Assembly (NCBI RefSeq): GCF_004664715.2 | Contig: NC_051079.1 | Span: forward strand, 57,447,660 to 57,511,659 | DNA: 64,000 bases | Direction: 5' to 3' | From: Peromyscus leucopus | Taxonomy: Eukaryota; Chordata; Mammalia; Rodentia; Cricetidae | Shown here: positions 58,631 through 64,000 of the stretch, piece by piece | Layout of the letters: every line of letters begins with the position of its first letter | Position numbering within the stretch: the first letter of the stretch is position 1 | Position numbers and translations under genes: made by a program | Notes under the pieces: model-generated | The model's input: only the letters and a program-made list of their open reading frames with translations | Told to the model about the DNA's origin: nothing | Databases searched by the model: none

Positions 58631-59019
58631 CCAGAGTGTGAAATATGTCCCAATCTTCAACCACCTTTTCCTAGAAACACTGGTCTTTCTCCATTAGCTG
58701 GTGTTAAAGCCTTTTGTTTGACTGCTAGGATTTGTATAGGCAAAGCACAAAGGATTTGCTAAAGCATGAACTACCAATGGGGGGAACAATTCAAATTTCA
58801 ACTAGCTTCCAGCAGAAATCATATATTTTCAAGAAATAGTGACGGGGTCAGGGGTAGAACAACATAGTTTTCACTGAGAACAGTAGGAATAAGACACTGA
58901 CCGCTTAAGGTGCAGAAACTCCTCAAACGATTTCCGGAAAACAGGCTGGAACATCTCTGAAGAAGACATACAGGGAGGACAGCCCTGGGATAGTCCTTCA
59001 TTTCCAAAATGTGTCAAAT
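58631..59019. other. no gene or recognisable repeat
   Basis: Short single-copy-looking spacer before the ERV. Confidence 0.4.
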
Positions 59020-59025
59020 GTCTAC

Positions 59026-59442
59026 TGTGGTTTGTTTTTGCCTGCCACCTAGCTCCCAAATAAGGGAGGCTTATTATTAATTAAAAATGGCTGGCCTTAA
59101 CTTGGCTTATTTCTTGCCAACTTTTCTTAAGTGTCCCATCTGTCTTTTGCCTCAGGGCTTTTCCCTTTTCTTACTTCTGTAACCTTACTTTCACTCTTAC
59201 TCTGTGACTGGCTGGGTGGCTGGATGGCTGGCCCCCGGAGTTCTCCTCCTTCTCTGGCTACTATTTTCCTGCCCAGATTTTTCCTATATAGTCTCTCTTT
59301 CTGTTAGCCCTGCCTAACCTTTCTCCTGCCTTGCTATTGGCTGTTCAGTTCTTTATTACACCATTAGGTGTTTTAGACAGGCACAATAACATAAATGCAA
59401 TATAATCAAAAGTAACACACCTTAAAATAAAATTCCCCAACA
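59026..59442 (-). repeat. 3' LTR of the ERV
   Basis: 417 bp, TG...CA (window orientation TGTGGTTTG...CCCCAACA). Contains 'gctattggctgttcagttct' with 'ttattacaccat', the reversed promoter and polyadenylation zone. It is clearly diverged from the 5' LTR and 56 bp shorter. Confidence 0.9.
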
Positions 59443-59462
59443 TTTGCCCCCCCCTTTTTTTT
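59443..59462 (-). other. polypurine tract of the ERV
   Basis: Adjoins the 3' LTR. On the element strand it reads A8 G8 C AAA just before TGTTGGGG, the position and composition of a plus-strand primer. Confidence 0.85.
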
Positions 59463-59850
59463 CTAAACAAAAATGAAACATTTTAACTTTAACATAGTAA
59501 GACTGATTGTCTAACACGGCAAGAACAATTATCAAGTAAAGATTACATTCACAGTGTACTGAATCCAATTCATTTGTGTCTGGTACATTTAAAGAAAAAA
59601 CTCCATAATCTATCCTATCTTAGTAAATTCTGTCTAAGGAAAACTACAACTATAACTATCTAGTCTTCAACTCCATCAAAGGCCCCAGAAGGATATAATA
59701 TTATTCAAGTAAACAAAAAGTACATTGCAAACAACTTCCAAAATCTCTAGAAATGATGGAGATAGCTAACTGCCTGGACAGTCACCCAAAGTTCCTCTGC
59801 AATGCTGGGGCATCCATCTTCAACCTACAGGCCCATAGTATCTGGCAAAC

Positions 59851-60030
59851 TTTTCAATGAAGCAGAAAAATTGAAAGACTGTCCCACCTATTTTGGCAAA
59901 GTTTGTTAATCACTTTCCTCTGTGTCCTTCAGAATGTCTAGAAGTTTCTTCTGTGAAGCAGGAACCCTGAAGGACCATTGTGCGTTGTTTTGGCAAAGTT
60001 CAGTGATCACTTTCCTGTGAGTCCTGCAAT
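59851..60030. repeat. 97-bp-period imperfect tandem duplication in ERV
   Basis: Units 59851-59936 and 59945-60030 share 'gaagcag', 'ttttggcaaagtt', 'atcactttcct' and 'gtcct' in the same order. The offset between the ttttggcaaa copies is 97 bp. Confidence 0.75.
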
Positions 60031-60455
60031 CAGTTTATGCAACATAGTGTCAATCAATCCAAGCAAGAGCAGTTTTTGCCCAAATGGCTAGCCTTGCCAC
60101 ATTGAAAGCAAACTCCATAGGAGTTTCTTCTATGCCCATCATCTCTGAAGTAAAGTGGTGCTGCCAGGGGCATATGTGCCTCATTGTCATGAAAAGCCTC
60201 AAGTTAACTACACATTTTAAATGCCATATTCTGTAGGTCTTTGGAAGATTTGAAGACCATATATCTATCTAAAATATATCTCTGTATGAATCTGGAAAAC
60301 ATACTAACATATCTACAATTTTGATTGTTATAAATGACTAATCACTAACCTATGTTTCCTGATTATCCTATACTTTATAATAATAGCTTTCAAAAACTAG
60401 TACTTCACCCCACATTTCCAAATGAACTGCATTGGTACAATACCTCAAACAAAAA

Positions 60456-60585
60456 TAGAAACATACATACAATATGTTGTAACAAAAATAACCTTAAATT
60501 TTTATCAATATACAAAAATCCCTTAAAGGAGTAGAAACATGTACACACTGTAACAAAAAATAACTTTAAATTTGTATTAATATTC
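60456..60585. repeat. 76-bp-period imperfect tandem duplication in ERV
   Basis: Units 60456-60513 and 60532-60585 both carry 'tagaaacat', 'tgtaacaaaaa', 'taac', 'ttaaattt' and 'tcaata'/'ttaata' in order. Confidence 0.75.
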
Positions 60586-60956
60586 TATATTTCCCTAGGT
60601 GATAACAAATATTCACAACCCATCAAATAACCAAAAACTACCCACACCCCCTAACTCTTGGGAATGTGGGCATAGTTTTCTTTAAACTGCTTCCTGCTGG
60701 CTGTGGATGATGGCATCTTTAGGGGTCCCTGAGAAAATTTTGAGATAATGACCAAGCCATGGGAAGACCAGCAGTAACTTTTGTTGATAGATATCATCTG
60801 CCAAGATTCAGGAGGTCTCTCCTGATCAAACCTGATCCATATTATTCCTGAAGGAATCCACAACATCTTGTCTCCTGTGGGAACAAAACTCTAAAGCATT
60901 TTTACTTCCATTTGACAAATTTGACATATAAACACAACACAATATAAAAAAACACA

Positions 60957-60992
60957 ATATATATATATATATAATATATATATATATATATT
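60957..60992. repeat. (AT)n microsatellite in ERV
   Basis: Two AT runs broken by AATA, inside the ERV interior. Confidence 0.95.
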
Positions 60993-61310
60993 TAAAAAAT
61001 TGGGCCATTCCTAAAGTATACAGACTGGTTTATTTCATCAGCCCCTCTTTCAATCCCATGTCTGTTAGCAGCTGTTGTTTGCTCATTAATAATCAAAAAA
61101 TTCAAAATCAACACAATATTATATGGATCCAGACTCCCTGTGTGTTATCCACCTTACATGGCTTTTTTATTTGTTATTACTTTTACTCTCTCTTTAAAGA
61201 CTTTATTTTTAAACTATTTATTTCTACAACTGTCTATACTCATATTTTTTTCTTTTTTAAGCCTACTCACACTTGAACCTGTTTAGAGGTTTTTCCATCT
61301 GGACCTCTTT

Positions 61311-61436
61311 ATGAGACAGGATTTCTCTGTGTAGTTTTTGGTGCCTGACCAGGCTGGCCTTGAACTCACAGAGATCTGTCTGGCTCTGCCTCCCTAATGC
61401 TGGGATTAAAGGCCTATGCCACCACTGCCTGGCATA
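61311..61436 (-). repeat. B1 SINE inserted in the ERV
   Basis: Minus-strand B1 without a long tail: 'gagacaggatttctctgtgt', 'accaggctggccttgaactc', 'gctgggattaaaggcctatg'. Flanked by GACCTCTTT at 61302-61310 and 61437-61445, so it inserted after the ERV did. Confidence 0.94.
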
Positions 61437-61796
61437 GACCTCTTTTACTGCATATTTTTAGCCCCCCCCTTTTTTTTTTACTTCATGGGCAAACTTTAGA
61501 CTGCTAAGCTACATCTAGATCCTTCCTGCGTGGCTCTTGGCTGGTTCTACCCACTTCTGGGCTAGTGAAAGCCAGGTCTAAATTTCATGGCTTGGTCAGA
61601 GCTTCCTGACTGAGAACTGCATTCAACCTTCCTAGAGTTCTAGAATGCCGATGCTTGTGCTATGGCAGGAATTTTTACTTAGTTTTTTTGTTCCTATTTA
61701 ATGTACTGGCTGCTCAAGGCCTCATTGCCTGGCAGAAACTCTTAAAGGAGCCATATTTTTTTTTCTTAAGCTCTCTTAGGCACTGTGGAAATTCAA

Positions 61797-61814
61797 GCCC
61801 CACAATGGGCACCA
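61797..61814 (-). other. ERV primer-binding site (tRNA-Lys1,2-like)
   Basis: On the element strand TGGTGCCCATTGTGGGGC, three bases after the 5' LTR. It matches the tRNA-Lys1,2 complement (TGGCGCCCAACGTGGGGC) at 15 of 18 positions, the primer type of several betaretroviral lineages. Confidence 0.82.
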
Positions 61815-61817
61815 AAA

Positions 61818-62290
61818 TGTTGTTGGTTGCTTCTTCTACTTTTTTGGGGAGCCCCCCCCACCCTGCTCCCACATAAATACACGGAGGCTTTTTCTTACTT
61901 ATGAATCCTTAGCCTTAGCTTGGCTTGTTTCTTGCCAGCTTTTCTTCACTTTAAATTAACCCGTTTGTCTTTTGTCTCTGGGCTTTTACCTTTCTCTGTT
62001 TTTGTATACCTTTCTTTCTTACTTCATTGCTGTTTTTGTAGCTGGGTGGCTGACCCTGATGCCCCCTCCTTCTCTCACTCCTAGATCGTTCCTCTCCTCC
62101 CAGATTTCTCCCTCTATTAACTCTTTCTACCTGAAAGCCCTGTCTATCTTTTCTCCTGCCTCACTATTAGCCATTCAGTTCTTTATTAGACCACCAGGTG
62201 TTTTACACAGGCAAAGGAACACAGCTTCATAGAGTTAAACAAATGCGATATAAGCGAAAGTAACACACCTTAAAATAATATTCCCCAACA
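61818..62290 (-). repeat. 5' LTR of the ERV
   Basis: 473 bp, window orientation TGTTGTTGG...CCCCAACA. Contains 'ctattagccattcagttctt' with 'tattagaccacc', the reversed promoter zone. It shares the overall plan with the left LTR but differs at many positions and by several indels. Confidence 0.9.
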
Positions 62291-62296
62291 GCCTAC

Positions 62297-62465
62297 TGCC
62301 CACAAGCCCTAGCTTCTATTAGATAAAGTCCCTTTCCTTTACCTTCCATTGTTATGTTTGGGCAAGAAGAGTTATTTGAACTATTTGAACTAAGTTCTTG
62401 ACAACAACTCTTTCAAGTCCAAACACACATTTGTGATAGTTCCCTTATTTGGCAGTTTTCACTTT
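62297..62465. other. spacer between ERV and TTC tract
   Basis: No recognisable feature. Confidence 0.4.
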
Positions 62466-62618
62466 TCTTCTTCTTCTTCTTCTCTTCTTCTTCTTCTTCT
62501 TCTTCTTCTTCTTCTTCTTCTTCTTCTTCTTCTTCTTCTTCCTCTTCCTCTTCTTCTTCTTCTTCCTCTTCTCCTCCTCCTCCTCCTCCTTTTCCTCCTC
62601 CTCCTTATTATTATTATT
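62466..62618. repeat. (TTC)n/(TCC)n/(TTA)n trinucleotide tract
   Basis: About 140 bp of TTC units with TCC-variant blocks, ending in (TTA)n. A polypyrimidine tract. Frames of 68-133 codons through it encode Leu, Phe, Ser or Lys/Glu runs and are not genes. Confidence 0.97.
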
Positions 62619-63679
62619 GGGCCACAAGCAAATAAATTTAGTCAGGAACATGCAAAGGAGTATTGGTACAGGTTATGGCTGTCTCTTTTATTGGAGGCAA
62701 AGCCATCACAGAATATTCCTTGGGTGAAGGGAGAAGAGGAAATGGGTATGGGGTGTGCCACAGATTCCTGCCCAACCCAAGGGCAAGCTCCTTGGCCTCA
62801 CTCCTTGGCTATTTGCTTTGTGCTGGAGGCATGAGTCATGGTGCTTTCCATCTGGAGTGTCTATTCTAAGAGCCATTGTCCCTGTTGACTTTTTCTCTAA
62901 CAGAGGGTACCGCCACATAGTCTTAGAGAGAGGGTAACATACACTCATTTCAATGGCAGTCAATTTATAATGTGAACTGAAGTTCTCAAGAACAAAAGCT
63001 ATGCCTACTTAAGCACATTACAAAGTTGATTGATTAGAACATAAGTGATTGAGGTGAATTGGAATGTTACAGGTTCATACACAAGTTATCTTGAATTATC
63101 TTAGCCTCTCTACTAAATGTGACATAATGTCCTTGTGACTACTATATAAACTCTTCTGGAATGCACAAATAGATCCATATCTTTCCCAAAGTCTAAAGAT
63201 AAGAATGTCATCAGATGATGCCTGATGTCCCCAATTTTCTGTAACCCAGTTACCTGGTGTTTCCAGCAATGTATTTAAAAACTGTTTTGATCCATGACTG
63301 TCTTTGCTCTATCACCATATTGGAACGTAGAGCTATTGGAGTAGCTTGTTGTTGGAGTAACTTGACTCGGTCTTTCCAGGACACACCCTCTCCTATTTGG
63401 TTTCAGAATACACTACTGGCATCTTTGAATTGAGGGCTGGTCTTCCTTTTTTTTTTGTTTTTGGTGGCATGGGGGGAAATCTACAATAGTACAGTTCCTT
63501 TAAAAGGAGATCTGCAGCAAAAAGCTCCCCAACTCTAAAGTGGAAAACTCGGGTTTCATCAGAGCCTCTCCTAGGATCAGTACTGAGAAGAACAGGAACA
63601 ATCCAGCACTGAGAAGCCAGAGCCCAATTGACAGGAAAGCATGAGGACCAGAGTTCTAAATCCCAGAAGTCACACAAAA
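62619..63679. other. no gene or recognisable repeat
   Basis: Single-copy-looking sequence with several overlapping frames on both strands near 62660-62960, none protein-like. Confidence 0.4.
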
Positions 63680-63912
63680 GCCAGGCTAGCGTGGTGGCCA
63701 CCTGTAATCCCAGCACGAAATGTTCAAAGACAGGATCCCCAGGGCAAGCTAAGGAGTAGATCTATATATCCTAGTTAGTTGAGAGATTCTGCCTCAATAA
63801 ACTAGAGAGTTCAAGGAAGGTACACAGTGTCAGCTTTGTGCCCTTTCACGAGCATGCACACGAATGTACATGCACTCACAAACACAACCAAAACAAAAAC
63901 AAAAAGAAAAAC
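63680..63912 (+). repeat. composite B1-type SINE with A-rich tail
   Basis: 'aggctagcgtggtggccacc', 'tgtaatcccagcac', 'gatccccagggcaagctaag', then 'gagagattctgcctcaataa' and a CA/A-rich end (CACACGAATG ... CAAAACAAAAAC). The head is B1-like; the second half is of the older composite type seen at 20835. Confidence 0.6.
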
Positions 63913-64000
63913 AAAAGAGGGTTGAGTTCCAGAATCTGTAGGGATCCATTCTATTGCAGCAGAAGTAAAGAACACACGTGCTGTTGAAGTGCTGCTGAAA
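63913..64000. other. window end, no feature
   Basis: Nothing recognised. Confidence 0.4.

Larger units (their letters stand above)
59026..62290 (-). mobile_element. complete non-autonomous ERV2 (mys-like) element
   Basis: A 3265-bp provirus-like unit on the minus strand. It has a 5' LTR (61818-62290), a primer-binding site, a gene-less interior of about 2.4 kb, a polypurine tract and a 3' LTR (59026-59442). Host flanks GTCTAC (59020-59025) and GCCTAC (62291-62296) agree at 5 of 6 positions, as expected for ERVK-type integration. No frame in the interior exceeds about 75 codons and no gag, protease, polymerase or envelope similarity is visible, so it must have moved using enzymes supplied by another element. 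Size, LTR and tRNA-Lys primer suit the rodent mys group, which is an inference. A B1 inserted into it later. Confidence 0.88.

Noticed and set aside
59443..61796. Retroviral genes in the ERV interior
   Set aside because: No frame above about 75 codons and no recognisable gag, pol or env signature on either strand.
62433..62834. 133-codon plus-strand frame starting with a leucine-rich run
   Set aside because: The apparent hydrophobic segment is the (TTC/CTT)n tract. The rest is unrelated single-copy DNA.
1..64000. An undescribed multi-gene biological system
   Set aside because: No genes are supported in the window. The structure visible is explained by transposons, simple repeats and gene-free DNA.

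Overview
This window reads as non-coding mammalian DNA from a rodent, most likely a cricetid (deer mouse, vole or hamster group). The evidence is the repeat population: B1, B2/B3, B4 and ID SINEs, rodent L1 3' ends, ERVL-MaLR LTRs, and several LTR families that I recall as abundant in cricetids. The B1 copies also carry variants in the middle of the element that differ from the usual mouse form. The species is inferred from remembered repeat families; I made no database comparison.

I find no protein-coding gene, no exon I can defend and no structural RNA gene. The longest ATG-to-stop frame is 201 codons (37281-37886, minus); it runs through an LTR and resembles no protein I know. Most other frames are short or are low-complexity translations of microsatellites. 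The window is either intergenic or deep intronic; the sequence does not say which.

Layout. 0-5 kb: single-copy DNA with a B1, B3 and B4 group at 2.2-3.7 kb, then an AT-rich block that may be a conserved non-coding element. 6-12.6 kb: an L1 3'UTR fragment, SINEs and a microsatellite cluster whose (GAAA)n and (TTTC)n tracts are complementary. 13.9-14.2 kb: an old LTR-like fragment. 15.7-17.7 kb: two L1 3' ends in opposite orientation, the first split by a MaLR LTR, the second carrying an internal A54 run. 18.2-18.8 kb: an unclassified rodent repeat. 21.5 and 39.0 kb: two LTRs of one family in the same orientation, each with a perfect 6-bp target-site duplication. 23-31 kb: simple repeats, a perfect 28-bp tandem duplication and a B3. 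32.4-34.5 kb: satellite-like block, MaLR LTR, and an L1 3'UTR interrupted by a solo LTR. 36.4-38.1 kb: two MaLR LTRs and an L1 end. 40.3-43.5 kb: a long L1 3' end on the minus strand interrupted by an LTR and two B1s. 46.7-48.6 kb: L1 3'UTR and a MaLR-type LTR. 49.2-50.4 kb: B3, LTR-like block, B4. 52.5 kb: an ancient mammalian repeat. 55.8-57.7 kb: L1 ORF2-derived sequence, minus strand. 58.3 kb: a MaLR LTR with a 5-bp duplication. 59.0-62.3 kb: a structurally complete but gene-less ERV.

The best-supported object is the element at 59026-62290. It has two same-orientation LTRs, a near-match to a tRNA-Lys1,2 primer-binding site, a polypurine tract, and a 6-bp target duplication (5/6), with no gag, pol or env frame. 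It fits a non-autonomous ERV2/ERVK element of the rodent mys type. I found nothing that looks like an undescribed functional system; the interest lies in nested transposition, LTR structure and unusual simple-sequence tracts.
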